Source: Anastatus disparis
Taxonomy: Eukaryota > Arthropoda > Insecta > Hymenoptera > Eupelmidae
Assembly (NCBI GenBank): GCA_017163975.1
Contig: JAFFSR010000136.1
Span: 5,701,501-5,765,500, forward strand
Direction of reading: 5' to 3'
Length of the DNA stretch: 64,000 bases
Positions 28,189 through 41,952 of this stretch are shown piece by piece (positions within the stretch are counted from its first letter, which is position 1; each line of letters begins with the position of its first letter). Made by a program: the position numbers and the translations under genes. Below the pieces are notes generated by a model. It saw only the letters and a list, made by a program, of their open reading frames with translations, had not been told where the DNA came from and did not search any database.

Positions 28189-28587
28189 TTGCATATATTG
28201 AAATCCCTTAATTTTGAGAACGTAGTACAAGGTATATGAATCGGTGCATGCAAACAGGGCCTCATATCCATTTATTGGAAAAAATAAGATACGATCAAAG
28301 TGCATGAAAAATGATGCTACATCATAATGTATATAGTAAATAGTAAAAACCTTATTTTTAAAATTTTAGTTTCTGCAAAAAGTTGAAATTAAAAAAAAAA
28401 TCGTTAAAGAAAAAAATAGGAAAAAATAGTTAATAGTTTTAGTTAAAGTTTTTTCAGATGGTTACGTTTCTATAAAAAAATCAAAAATTGAAGATTTAAA
28501 AAAACTGATAAATTACAAGTCAATATAAAAAAGTTTTCAACGTTTTTCTTGAATATCCTATTTGTGATTAATAATATTTATCGATAT

Positions 28588-28627
28588 TCATTTATTTATT
28601 TACTTATTTATTTATTTATTCATTCAT

Positions 28628-28666
<39 letters not shown>

Positions 28667-28670
28667 TTCA
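28588..28670. repeat. (TTTA)n microsatellite
   Basis: An ATTT/TTTA tetranucleotide tract with a few TCAT interruptions lies inside the 1,081-bp element. Confidence 0.9.
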
Positions 28671-29071
28671 TGTTAGTATTTAAAGAAATTTAGTAATTAT
28701 TTATTAATGAATTGTTGAAAATTATTTTTCTAAATAAATTACTAGTTTTATATGTATGAAATAATATAACAATATTGTGAAATGTATTATTGATGAATAA
28801 AAGTTAAATATATTTCCATAAAAATGTTAATTTTTACAGATTCTGCAAAAAGGGACCTAAGTCCATTGGCTTTTTTATCAATTAAAAAAATTCATCGGCC
28901 AGTTTTAGCAATAGTAAATGTATTATCTCACTTTTGACAATACCAACTACGTATGTAATGAATTTTAAGTTAATCCACCAAGCGTAAGAGAAGTAATACA
29001 CTATTTTTCATTTTTCCAAAATTTGTTAGAATGGACTTGGGGCCCTTTTTGCATGCGCCGATCCAGTTATA

Positions 29072-31326
29072 ACTAGAATGAAAACTAAATACTATTATTA
29101 TCCGTAGAATGTTATATGTTATTTTATGATACGTTTTATTATAAATATAGATGATTATAATCTTTAAATAAACATATAATTTAGAATATGATTTTTTATC
29201 TTTAATTTTATCTCTCTATTATTTAAATAGCTTAACGAAGCTATTTAAATCAGGAATAAGGTGGTGTTAAAAAGGAAATAAATACGTAACATCAATCTAT
29301 TAATGCAAATTAAAAATTAATATAATCCATATCACTTAAATACTTCAGAACTATAAACTAATCTAACTATAACGTTTACTTCCAGTTTCTTTTTTCTCGA
29401 TTTATCACAGAGTACATATTCACACTAATAATACAATCAATCATAATCAGAATAACAAAAAAGAATTCTAGTAAAATATCCTTCAAAGTTTAAAAGTTAC
29501 CTTTGGCATCTAGAAAAAAAAACAAATAATATAATCTCACGAGGGTTTACATTTACAAATGCTATTCTGTCTTAAATTTCCATATAGTATCTTTTCTCTT
29601 TACAGCATAAAGTATACGACAGTACTTCTTTTTTTAAAGTTTCTAATCCCACTTGAATGGTCAGCATGATCCCCATGATGTCACGGTAAACAAGTCCCCC
29701 TAGCATATACGCTTGCTATATTCATATTCCCTCGAGAAGTTAAAATATTCCCAGCACGCGTCACTTTAGTTTACCTTGTACTTGAACGAGCCGCTAAATA
29801 TTCCCAAGACGACTTACGCGTCTTTTTTTTATTTTCAAGATCTATCTACGTGTCCAGTTTTGCCTTACTGAACTTATACTTTATTTCATCATTTTCATAT
29901 ATGAGAAGAAAGTTCTTGATTTATTAATAGAGACTTTTATGGGATCATATTAAAACGAATGACTTTTTCTTTTATTTTTTTTATTTTGTTTGAGAGTCGG
30001 TTGAATTTTATCGGATACGTATAAAACTAGAAACGATGTCATAATTTTTTATTTTTAAAAGCTTCATCTTTGAAGTCCATTAAAGTGAGACTATCAGTTA
30101 AGTAGAATAGACTGAGTTCTGTCAGCCACCTAGTGATATATATAATTCCTTCCATTAATTTATTTTTCTTTCTCATTTAAAAATAGTTTTATTGTCTTTT
30201 CATAAAGATATTATTTCAAAACTTCAAGAAAGAAAAGTTCTAAAGTTAAAAATTTAACAATAATAGAATTTTGAAACAAAGTTGTAACCTATACCGTATA
30301 CCGTATATTCAAATAGCAGCATTACGAACTTTGAACTCTTGATTTGAATCTGAATTCACGTTTTGATCCCGTTCCAAACTCTAAACTGTCCCTGTCGTAG
30401 TCTCCACACAAATAACATTAACATTTAGTTTACAGTTCATAGAATCAAGAAAATGAATAATGTTTTCTATTGTTAAAGTTAACATTCAACATGTCATTTT
30501 CAAATAAAACATTTGAATATTTTGTATTTTTTAAATAATTTAAAACTATATCAGATAAAACAAAATATTTTCATTTTTTTATGAAATATTTTATTGTTTT
30601 GATATACATCAAAATTCAGCACAACAATAATACAATATTTTAAAGTAACGTTATTAAATTTTATCAGAAAATTTATTATTATAGAAAATTACTTCAGATA
30701 AAAGGTGATAAGTAATGTTATTATTAGCAATATTCCTAAACATTCGCAAATGTTATCGTTCCAATTTACACGAATTAGTCGTTTTGTCGCCTGAGCTTAC
30801 ATTCTAGATTCTAATTAGTAAAATGAAAACACAACGAAAATTATCTTTTTAACGAAGAAAAAAAAAACTTTTTCTCCCACGCACGTGTTAAAATTCATAT
30901 ACGTAAAAACATATGTGCCAGCAGTTTGTGTGTTGAGAAAGGATCTTAACGATTTTCGTATGAGTATGCGTGTTTACTTCCTTTATTAGAACTACTTCTC
31001 CCTCTCCTAAAAACGTAATGCTTTGTTGCACGTATTACGTAGCTATAATGGCTAAACTTTCTTGCACGCACGTGGCAAAATTTACCTTCAAGGACGGGTA
31101 TAAATTAGCAGGAAGTATATAGCAAGAAAGAAAAAGTGACGGGGATGGATAGAGAAAGAAAGAGAGAGAAACTAGGAAATAGGAGATGTTTAGCTAAGCT
31201 GACATTTTCTTCCCTTTAGCTCTAGGCCTTTTTTGCAGCTTCATTCTTGGTGTAACTTTAAGGATATATTCTTAAAGACGTAAAAGTAGGATTTCTTTCA
31301 TTAGAAAATAATTTATGATAGGAATC
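29072..31326. other. AT-rich non-coding stretch
   Basis: A GC-richer patch at about 29640-29820 has stops in all frames and no splice-bounded exon. No gene was recognised. Confidence 0.4.
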
Positions 31327-31423
31327 CCCTGGTAGGAATTTACTCTAGATCTGTCTAAATCTGTCTAGTTTTGTATGTTAAATAATCGAGGCCTCGATAA
31401 AATTAGACAAATTTCTACCAGGG
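31327..31423. mobile_element. 97-bp short inverted-repeat element with CCCTGGTAG ends
   Basis: CCCTGGTAGGAATTT on the left and CCCTGGTAGAAATTT on the opposite strand at the right form 15-bp ends with one mismatch. Near the right end is a perfect 14-bp palindrome, ATCGAGGCCTCGAT (31385-31398). No target duplication is evident. It is a possible tiny MITE, though it could be an ordinary imperfect hairpin. Confidence 0.5.
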
Positions 31424-32306
31424 TCTCTATGAATTTTTCAAGCTTAGAATACAAAATTTTTCAAAATATTTTGAACAAAATATTTTTTATTTAAAAAAAG
31501 TTTTGAATCATGCATAACTTATCATTAAAATATAGTGATTCTGTTAATAATTTTTTCTTATTGAAATTAAAAACTTTTTTTCATTATATCTAAAATTCAT
31601 AATTTTAAGACAATACACGTAACATAAAAATATTATTTGTTTAAAAAAATAAAAATTCCATGAGATTTGAATTCCACTTGATCCAGCTGTACATTTACTG
31701 GCACACTTATCATTTGCAATACTTGTGAAAGTTAAAACTATTTTCAAAATAGTATGAAAAATATTTCTTGAATTCTGTCACCAGCATTCTTTTTTTACTT
31801 GGTGAAAAAAAAAATGACAAAACATGTTTGCCACCGCAAAAATAATCTCATTCGTTTTTCACAGATTTCATGTCAAAAGTTTTTGGTATGCATACACAAC
31901 AAATCGTATAGCAGCGTTAAAATGTTTTTCCTCTCACACAGATGTACATAAAATACACAAACACGCTTACTTACAAAAACTCGCACACAAACTTAACTAC
32001 TTGCAGATGTACAAGCGCATCAAATACATTTTCATTGAAAGTTCATGTTGATGATAATTTTATATTATAGTATCGTTTGTTAATGTCGAAACTGTAAACC
32101 GAACTTCAAATATGCAAAGTTGCTGATAGACTTTGCCGATACTTTGTACACGTATACGCGTGGGTGTGGATTTGTAAATACATGTACGCAAGCGTGTGTG
32201 TATACGCGTACATATAGAAGAATGGAATGTGCATGTTAAAACATAGCATTTTCACGAAGACATCGCCGACTAATTAGTCGAGTGCTTCGTTTGTTTTCAA
32301 TTACAG
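31424..32306. other. AT-rich non-coding stretch
   Basis: A 75-codon plus frame at 31824-32051 has no family resemblance or splice support. GT/CG-rich simple sequence lies near 32145-32215. Confidence 0.4.
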
Positions 32307-32340
32307 GATTAATTGTTCGCCTCGATGAGTTTGTTGCGAG
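32307..32340 (+). other. Candidate 34-nt microexon, phase-compatible with the Calx exon
   Basis: A good acceptor (TTTGTTTTCAATTACAG) precedes it and GCGAG|GTACAAG follows. Only one frame lacks a stop; it reads LIVRLDEFVA after two leading bases. Those two bases would complete the split codon left by the exon at 716-807 (G plus GA, glycine). Phase agreement alone has a one-in-three chance, the donor is only moderate, and the peptide is not a recognisable exchanger segment. The exchanger linker after this exon is poorly conserved, so lack of similarity is not decisive. Confidence 0.2.
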
Positions 32341-34591
32341 GTACAAGAACTATTTGGAGGCAAGAGGTTTATATTATAGATTCTGTGTTATACTCTCATT
32401 ATAACATTGTATCCTATAAACTTTATTGAAATAATGGAAAATTATTGGCTCAACTTTCTATACATGCTTTGTATGCACAAAAGAAAATAAAAATGAGAAA
32501 GTTCTTAACAAATTTTTTATATAAACAAAGATTTTAATTATTAACGGCAAGTTATATTTGAATGAATATTATTCTTTTCTTTGAAAATAAAAATTTCATG
32601 TATAATTTTATTGTTAAATTAAATATTCCTGCAATAATTAATTCAAAAGGATTACTCTTTGTAAGTTTAACATAAATTTTTGATAGCAATATATATATAT
32701 ATATCTTTGTAATTAAAATTTACTTATTTTACGATTATATGAAACATGTTTCATAAATTGGTCAGATTTGGCAACTAAAACAATACAAAAATTGATAAAG
32801 ATTTATAGTTATCTTCAACTGATAATTTGTATCTTATAATTTATTTAGTTTTTGTAATTAACAAAGATATTATGGTTCATACGTGATTAATCAGATTAAT
32901 GGCTGAAATTAATACACGTAATTTAGATGAAATGCTTTATTAGTTGAACGAGGAAGACAAAAAAGGTGATCCTGATTAAAATTAGGAGCTTGACTTTTCG
33001 ACGTACGGAGAATCACTTGATAAATGTAAGCTTCAGTAACAGAACATGAAATAAGCTTTATTGTATGGTAATTAATTTTTTTTTCATATAAATATATGGT
33101 CATCAAACCGAAATGAATTTTGACTTGCTAATCATATAATGATTTCATAATAAAAACAATAAATACAAATAAAATTATTTTAATAAATAGAATAAAATAA
33201 GTATATTTTTGTATAAAATAGTTCAAAAGAAAAAAAAATATGAATATAAGTAAACAGATGACGATATAATTTTCATAACAATCAATAATATCGTTCCGCT
33301 GTTAAAGATAAACAAATATCAATCCTCGTGAAACAAGAAAATATTTCCAAACTACTCAACTTAAAAAGTCAAGTTTGCTGAAAAAAAGAAGAATATACAG
33401 ATAAACACAAAGGAGACACTTGAAAAGTCGTCGGTTGCTTCAATAAAACATTCTCGAAAATATTACAAAGAAAAATCAATATAGAAACTACACGCTACCT
33501 TACCATCTAACACTTGACCTTTTTCGAAGCTTTTTCCTCTCCTATCATCGCCTTCTCGCTACGACTTCTAGTATATTTTCTCTTTTTCCAACTTTAGATC
33601 GGAACTAGAGTTAATTGAGGAAGTCAAGGCATCGACTGCACTTTCGGTACGTCCTGATTTTGCACTAAAGCACTAAGATCTCATTTAACTCTCCCATTCC
33701 TAAATGGAAACTTATTTTTTCTCTCTCTTTAACTTTTCAAAGTGATTAATGGTAATCACTAGAGCTTGATCTTTTATCCCATACTATTTCTTTCTTTATT
33801 CTTATAAGCGATTCTTTATTTTATTCTTTTATTTTTATATTCATTGTTCACTTGGCAAAAGTTCAGGAAGTAATTTTAAGTTCTCGCGTGACCGCATCCT
33901 TGTATACATAGCCGCAAGTGAAAAATAAAAGGAAAATAAAGCAGCGAGCGGCGTCAAAAGGTAAATTGAACTTTTAACGTTGGATAAAAAAAAAAGCGAA
34001 GATAAAAAAAATAAGCATCGAAACAATCTTGCGAGAAACAATCAACAAAGCTATACTTTTTTTTACTTCGACTACCCTTTAAGGAAGAAAACCATTATTC
34101 ATAGTCAATAAACGGAGAAAAAGAGTTAAATAGACAAGCTACTTTATGAATGAACATTTTTAATTGTTCATTAAAATGCTACAAGTTGAATTATATCATT
34201 AAGGTTGGATAATTAAAATTTTTAAATAAAGTTGAGTAGTAAATTTATAAATTTATTTTGCGATGTTTTGAAATTATTATTAATATATCACAGAATTTTC
34301 AATTTTACTTATAAATTCTACACGAAAAGGAAAACAGGTGGAAAGTAAGGCGTCTAAAAATTTTGATTAAATGAGTTCTATATTTGATGCAAGCGTCTGA
34401 TTAGTTCAAGTGTGGTTTTCAGTAGTAGAATTTTTTATTTATATTATGATAATCACAAATTTCTAAATAACATCAACAATTATCTGAGGCTACATTTCTT
34501 AAAAATTATATTTAAAAAAAATAGTTTAATATCATCTTTATGTAATAAATTACATCAAAATATTAGATTCATAAATAAATAAAATATCACA
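32341..34591. other. AT-rich non-coding stretch
   Basis: A short (TA)n tract lies at about 32689-32705. No gene or repeat boundary was recognised. GC-richer patches near 33500-33660 have no supported exon. Confidence 0.4.
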
Positions 34592-34603
34592 TTGCAAATA
34601 ATT

Positions 34604-34805
34604 TTATTATTTATTATTAACCTCGCTGTATTCGTACTATCATTGCGATGTTAATTGGAGACGGAGGTTCTCAGTGTGTTTGTGAACAAAGTACGTGTAA
34701 CGTACAGTGGTGTTTGTATCAATCGACTGCTGAGAGTGGGATTCGAACTCGGGACCTCGAGATTGCGAATTCATTGCTCTACTGAGTGAGCCACTGACGA
34801 CCTCG
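34604..34805 (-). mobile_element. tRNA-derived SINE, copy 1
   Basis: The minus-strand element of about 202 bp begins with a tRNA-like head. RNA polymerase III A box TGGCTCACTCAG lies at 34782-34793 and B box GAGTTCGAATCC at 34739-34750. A family-specific body follows (ACCACTGTACGTTACACGT, later CACTGAGAACCTCCGTC) and an A/T-rich tail. The element is flanked by a perfect 12-bp target-site duplication, TTGCAAATAATT, at 34592-34603 and 34806-34817, which marks insertion by LINE-type reverse transcription. An open frame runs through it but is not a gene. Confidence 0.92.
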
Positions 34806-34817
34806 TTGCAAATAATT

Positions 34818-37800
34818 ATGAATTTTAGTCTCTTCAAATAATGAACGAACAACTGATCAATAGTAACGAACATTATTATTACAGTTTCATATCTTTTCAA
34901 ATGTTCTAGTTTCTCTGATGTCCAATTTTAATGTTCTCAAATCATTTCACACAATGAAAATTGAAATCATAATTCAATGTCAGATTAGATTTTTAATGAA
35001 ATTTTTAAAAGTTCAAATTCCATTGGGTCAATACAATTTTATAGGTTTATTGTACTTTTGTAAAAGTGTATACTTTAATTATGTACTTAATAAAAAAAAT
35101 TATCATGAATTGTTTATCAAGTATTTCTAAAATGATTATTTATATCCCGAAGAAAACAGATGTATATATTTTAAAAACAAATTAGAAAAATATTATATTA
35201 TGTATTAATTTATGAGCATAAAAATTAAGCAATAATTAGTCGTTATCAAAGTAGCGATTTTTCTCTTTTTTTAATACTGAAATTTAATCAACATCTAATC
35301 CGGCTATTTAGCGTCTTGACGAGCTAATCCGATTCCAAGTTTTCCTTCTCGTTCCCGCATACGTTATCTTCGCAACAGTTTTCAAGTCATCTTCTTTACT
35401 TAAGAATATAAGGCTTACCTAATACAGCAACTACGTTTATCCGCTTTTTCTTTTAACGGCCTCATTCATCTTCAAATCTGTCACAGCCATATACGTGACT
35501 GCTACTATACTTTTTTCTTTCCCTCTTCCACTCTCGCTATCTCTCGTTTCCTCTTTTGTTCTCACACTGAATCTCTTTTTCTTTCGTGCTCTTTCTCTCT
35601 ACTCACACATCGTGTAACAACTGGGCACTCACGTTGCCGGACTTTAATTTTTAACGTATTGGGAAAAAATATCTTTTGTCAGTATGGCCTTTAAAATAGA
35701 GGCATAGAGGAGCTTGTAAATTAATACTTTGATTTTGATTTTGTAAAATACTTCAAATAAGTCTAATATTTTGGCATAAAAAAATTTATTTTTATATGAA
35801 TAATTGCAATATAAAATGAAACGTAGATAAAAATCCTTTATTCATTATTTATTAAAAAAATATCTAAGAACATTAACGTTTATATGTATTAGATCAACTA
35901 CTTCATCCATTTACTCAAATTTTCTCGACTGTGCATACGCTTTGTACAGCTTAACTTAGGTATTAATGGTGTAAGATCATTTTGCTTCGTTTATCTAATC
36001 AACACCTTTTTATTTACTTTAAAGAAATTTCTTTGTTCATCATTTTCGTTTTTCCATCGAGAAAGCTATGTGTTAAAAAACATTGAATAATATATTATTA
36101 CAAAATTGTTTTAAATGATTATGAATCAAAAGACAATATTATTATAAAATATTCATATGAACATTTGACTATTCATATGTGCCTGTGTATTTGCAAATGT
36201 AATGCGTGTACATGTATATTTATGCATGTACGTGTACTTGTATGCATACTTTTATACTTTTAAACCAGACTGATCAATTTTAAGTTCGCTAAACTTCTTT
36301 TGTTTTTGTTTTCGAAAAGGTGGAAATAGAATCATAATTTTTTACTTTGACCAAGTTATTTTAGTTTCTTATCCAGATACTTCAATTTCAGAAACTAGAT
36401 CTAAAATTACGAAGCTTAACCAATGTTTTGATATTATTTTGCCTGTATTTCAATATTTAGTTCATGCGGAATTTCTATGAGAAAAATAAACGTTTTAAAA
36501 CCTGTAGAACTGCAAATAAATTTTATGGGAGCAAAATACAAATTTTTAATACCATACAAAAAATTGGGTTCGAATTCGAAATTAATAAACATTGGATACT
36601 AAGAAACAAAATTTGTAATATTTTTAGATTTTTTGATTAATTATTATTTAAACCATAATTCTTTAATGATATTTTATTTAATATTTTTTTTATTGCTGTG
36701 CAAAGCTTTCTTCTATAGGAAAACGAAAATGTTGAACAAAGAAATTTTTTATTGTAAAATCTTTGGAAAATGAAAAAAAGCAACTGTTCAATGTAACAAA
36801 AGATACAGTACATGATACGGTGAATGTTAACAAACACACTGGAAATGTTAAAATAAAAAAAAATGAACGATAAGTTTATAAAATTGAAAAATAGAATTAA
36901 AGCATTACAAAACAAAAATAATAAATTAAAAAAAAAACAAATACAAAATGATATATATAACTAAGATAGTTAAAAAATCACATAATATAGAAACATTCAA
37001 AAAGCGTATTATTATAAGTGGCATAGTTACTGTGACAGTAAAATAAGAAAACGAAATTAAAAAGTCAATAAATCAAAACCTTACTGAAAATTTACATGAA
37101 AAATTAAAACACGTATCAATGAACTTGTAAAATTTTAATTATATTCGTGATAAAATTGAACATATATAAAACTTTTATAAAACTATAATTAAAAGTGAAT
37201 AGCGTAGAAAATCATAGATTTTCAGAAAAGTTATTGAAACAGTAATACCTTTAATATAATATAGTAATACCTTCATATACAGTATATTGCACAAAGGAAT
37301 TTAAAATATGAATTATTCAAAGAAAACGTTATAATTAAAAAGTTATAAATACAGCATATAAAGACTATAAAATTATGGTATTAATACACCGAACCAATAA
37401 TGAAAAAACGGATAGCCTTCTAAAAGCGAACAAATACTCATTAATGATATAAGTTCTAAATCTCGAACGGTCATGTCTAGATCACACATTAGTGCATTTA
37501 TGGAACGTCAAATAAGAACACATCACTATAAGAGTTAGTCAGAGTCTTAGTGATCGGCAAGCATGTCATAAATCCTCTCTTTCTTTCTATCTTTTGCAAT
37601 TTAATCTTGTAATTCATCAAAATAATTTCTTTACTTTTCATCGGCATCAAAATTAATACTATCAAATAGTAAACTTCATACAAAGAGAAATAAGATTGTA
37701 CCATACAACACCAACTAGTAAAGCGTTCACGTTGACAAACCTATGGTTTCTTTGCTCTTTGCGAAGTCGCACTAATTTCACTTGACTCTAAGTAGACGCA

Positions 37801-38652
37801 CGTAGTGTCGTGTCAACGAACGCGTGCTATATAATTTGCAAAAAAACTGACGTTTACTAACCAACATTAGCAGCGAACGAGAACGTTTACACTTGAATAT
37901 GATATGAAAATGCACATGTGAATGTTGTTTATGCTAACTGCGAATAAACCAAAGTTGCAGTACTGAAACTGATGATACTGAAGAAAATCACAATGAAATT
38001 GTAGTTACAAAGGAAATATTACATAAAGAGACAGCGGCAAACAAAGTAACACTCAAAGTAAAAACTATAAACACTAAAAGTAAAAGTATTAAAAAATAAC
38101 TCTAAGGATGGCAATTTCAACAATTTGGATATCACAAATTATCAAAATGATTTATCAAAAATCATTTTTATAAAAATAAACATTATAAATCTAATAAAAA
38201 GTAAGAACAGAAATCTAATGTTGATTTTATATTAACTGAAAAAATAAAGTTTTATTTTTAAAATCAAGACTAAGCAGTAAAAGAGAATAAAATTTCTTAC
38301 GTAGAAAATAAAAAGAAGAAATAATTAATCGAAAGAAAAAAGAAAAGGCAAAGGAAGAAAAAATTACCCATGAGAAATCAGATAAATCATTAAGAAAAAA
38401 CCGAAAAAACAAAATAAATAAAATGGGCGAAAGGAACAAAAACTAAAAGTACAAAATGAATAGAACGAACAAAAGTGAATAAAAACTCAAAAGAGCAAAC
38501 AAATAAAAAAAAAAGAATAAAACAAATAAAATGAGCAGAATGAGGAAAAAAATGAACAGAATGAACAAATAATATTTAAAGAATCAGTTGAAATTAATTA
38601 TATCTTAGTAGACTTGCCAGAATGTTACTTTGACGTTTACCAACTTTAGGTG
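34818..38652. other. AT-rich non-coding stretch
   Basis: A pyrimidine-rich patch lies at about 35505-35640 (GAGA-like on the minus strand). No gene or complete repeat was recognised. Confidence 0.4.
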
Positions 38653-38670
38653 AAAAATATTTTATCAGTG

Positions 38671-38843
38671 ACAGGTTGTCAGTGGCTCATTCGGTAGAGC
38701 GATAGATTCGTAAACACGAGGCCTCGAGTTCGAATCCCGCTCTCGACGACCGATTGATACAAGCACCACTGTACATTACATGTGCTGAAGTTCACAAACA
38801 CACTGAAACGATCTCCGTCGTTATTTTGTTAAATACAATAAAA
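38671..38843 (+). mobile_element. tRNA-derived SINE, copy 2
   Basis: It shares the head and body of the copy at 34604-34805. The A box TGGCTCATTCGG is at 38683-38694 and the B box GAGTTCGAATCC at 38726-38737, followed by ACCACTGTACATTACATGTG and a shortened 3' part ending in poly-A. It is flanked by an 18-bp target duplication, AAAAATATTTTATCAGTG at 38653-38670 and AAAAATATTATATCAGTG at 38844-38861, with one mismatch. Both promoter boxes are intact. Confidence 0.92.
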
Positions 38844-38861
38844 AAAAATATTATATCAGTG

Positions 38862-41800
38862 TTTTTCTCCATATTATTCTGTTAAATTATTAACGTCTCA
38901 ACATCTCCGTGATTTTTAGTCTTGAAAAAATAGTATGTTAAAATAATTGAAATATTAGCAGGAAAAACTAAGGAGCTGGAAATATCTCAATATCTATATC
39001 TGTAATTCATTTCAATTATTCAATTATAAAATGTCATAAGTATTAATTACATCAATTTATTTAACTAACTTGCGATATGGGCCATATAATACTATTTTTG
39101 TGACAAAAAAGATATAGACATGCTGATCAGAAATTACGTACGTTTTATGAGGTGCATTTTTAGAATAGGATATTTATGATAAAGCATTTCATAGTAAAAT
39201 CTAAGAACGGTTTTAAAAAAATGATTACAAAACAAGTTCATTATACATTATTTAGACGCACTTGCGAAAACAAATATTTGTTTAAAAATCATAACAGTGG
39301 GATCATTTCTATTAATAATTGTTTATGATACATAAAAAATAACGTGGAAAATATACAAATAAAATATGCTAATGAGTAACGATCCGTTATAAGATTCATC
39401 AAAGAATACCACAAAATGTTTAATAAGCTACAGTTTCAACAATTTGTGTACCACTACAAGGCAGCCACATTATTTGATAAAAGGCAATTATTTAATATCA
39501 TAAATCATTTAGTTCATACTAAAAAGGTTAAGTAATTATCGAAAATCGATACCACAAAATAATTTGTATGTGACAAGATTTTTAAAGAAAAGGTTTTTCA
39601 CCAAAAGTAGTGACAATAATGATAATAAAAAACAAGAGAGCCATGGTATCACTTTGGTGTCTGATGCTTAATTATGCATCAAACGCGTATGGCTAAATTG
39701 TCTATTTTTAATATTTTAACGACAAACAAATAATTAAAAAAATATTTTGAAAAATAAACTGCTTTAAAGTTCAAATTGTCAGATAGAATAATAATGAATA
39801 AAAATTCAAAAAAATAGATTCATGTTTATGAAAAAAAAAATAATTATATAAGTTAACTAAAGTTTCAAAATTATATAATTATCTAAAAACGATCAACCAA
39901 GGCATTTTAGTAGATGACCGTTATTTGCTTTTAAAGTTATTTATAGTCTGCATAATCGGACTACAACTAAAACTTTGAAGATACGCATGTCTATCTAGAA
40001 AACTAAACTACAATATGTATTATTGTAAAACAGATTTTAAACTGGTGAATATTAAAGTACTAAACATACAAAATAAATTTTCTGATGATAATATTTCATG
40101 TAAGTTTAGAAAATTTATTCGACGTGAAATCGATTGTAAACTTTGGTATATAAATCAATGGTCTCTTTAGCTATTGGTAAGCATTATTACCGTTTGAAGT
40201 AGCCATCTAGCATTCATATATTTAAACTAAGATTTATAATACGACTTGAACTATAGCCATTTAAGAATCTCGTAAGAGATATTGGATTTTTTGTATATAA
40301 ATTTTCCTAAGGTATAGAATTTTAGATGATATTGAGTTTTTAAAATGAATGTTAACCTAATCTCCTTGAAACTATTGTTGTAAAGTCTTCTCCAACTTGA
40401 CTTAAAAATATCAATAAAGATAAAGATTATTGGAGCTTCTCATGTGAAATCATAAAGAATATAACACAATTATCAATTTGACAGAAGCAAACAATAAAAT
40501 TATGAACAATGAACGAACAATAAAATCTTTAATTTTTCCTATTATTTTCATTTGGAAATATATTAAACTTTTTTAATTAAGACGTATATATTAAATTTCA
40601 AACGTTGAGTTTGCATCAAACTTTTCTTCGAATGTCTGGAAGTTAAGTATTTAAAATTAACGGAAATCATTTCGAACAGAACGTTGTGAAGTGCACGTGC
40701 AAAAACTTTTCTTTAACACTTAGAATAAACTATTAATTTTTTTTACTATAAAAAAAGATTAAAGTATAGAATAAAAGAAAGAAGAAAAATAACAATCAGT
40801 AAATTTACGACACGCTTTCAACATCTTTATAAATCGTTTCCTCGAAAATTCATCAAGTTTCAATGTCGACCGTTTCGTACAAAAAGCTTTTTTTTACGCT
40901 TTCGGGTTTTCACACGTGTATAAAAAAATAAAAAGGACAGAGAAAAAAAATTCTGATTGCTTTCTATGTATATTGCAATGAAAATGAATTTCTATTTTAT
41001 TCTCTTTACAGATGGACAAAGATTGATTAAGCACAAAACGTTGAGATTAATTATCGATCCACTAAATGTCATATATGATATCACCTAATCACAAATATTC
41101 CTACAATACTATCTACCATCCACGTGTACAATATACGTGTCAAACGTTAATGTGTTGTATATGTATATACATATTGAACTGTTGATATATCAGGTTTCTC
41201 TCTAACATTAAAGACGAAGCCCTACAATGTCCTCTTAGAAACAACGATTTCGTCAGTTCAATGTAATAGACATTTTAATATTTTTCCGAATTCATTATTC
41301 GCAACATTTTAGATAACATTTTTAATCATCAATAAAAAAGGTCGTGGTATTTATAACTTATTCAATAATAATAGAATAATTTAATTTTATTGAGAAGTAT
41401 TATAAATCGGTTTAGCATAACGTTTAGATATTTTTAATTATGTGTAAAACTATTTATATAATATATATAATCTTGTATAATTAGTAATTTCATACAAGTT
41501 TTTCTACCATACAAAAAGTAAATCAATATCATCGATGTTAAATTACAAAGAAAATGTAGAGCTTGCGGTTGTTCTTATATAAATGTTAGCAGTATAGTTA
41601 TAATCATAGAAAAAAAAGACTATTGCGTTTTACCGCGTGAAAAAGTTAATTGGAAGTTTTAATTGAAAATTTAAAAAATTAAATTTATTAAATTTCTGTG
41701 TTAAAAACATTGATTTTTACGTTTAAGTAAAAAAGTTTACGTTATCGAAATTTTTAATTAATTTTTAACTTTAAGATGTAGAAAAATAAATTAAAAAAGT

Positions 41801-41952
41801 TTTTTATATTTTCAATTTTTTATAAAATATTTTTATTCAATTAAGGATATTATTGTTGTTAATAATTTTTGTCTTAAATTTGCCATTTTATAATATACAA
41901 GAGAAAAAAGCATCAATTGAAAGAACCTTAAAAACAAAGCTAAATTGTTTAC
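38862..41952. other. AT-rich non-coding stretch
   Basis: No gene, RNA or repeat boundary was recognised. Confidence 0.4.

Larger units (their letters stand above)
27989..29069. mobile_element. 1,081-bp TA-flanked non-autonomous DNA transposon
   Basis: The left end reads CAGTTGAATCAGTGTATGCA and the right end, on the opposite strand, TAACTGGATCGGCGCATGCA. Both continue into AAAAGGG, a CC-type pair and AAGTCCA. Over about 40 bases nearly all differences are transitions, as expected of old diverged terminal inverted repeats. TA flanks both ends (27987-27988 and 29070-29071), which fits Tc1/mariner/pogo-type integration, as does the CAGT start. No transposase is present. The 20-mer GCAAAAAGGGACCTAAGTCC recurs inside: exact at 28006, 28134, 28155 (inverted) and 28845; degenerate at about 28247 and 29033 (inverted). 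The superfamily is inferred. Confidence 0.7.

Noticed and set aside
28588..28670. CRISPR-like regular repeat
   Set aside because: It is a simple (TTTA)n microsatellite without spacers.
34739..34800. True tRNA gene
   Set aside because: The cloverleaf pairing of the acceptor and anticodon stems is poor, and the same head recurs with a shared non-tRNA body and target duplications, so it is a SINE head.
34640..34900. 86-codon minus open frame
   Set aside because: It runs straight through the SINE copy at 34604-34805 and its tRNA-like head; it is not a gene.
36566..36580. GGTTCGAATTC resembling a tRNA B box
   Set aside because: There is no A box at the right distance upstream and no SINE body downstream.
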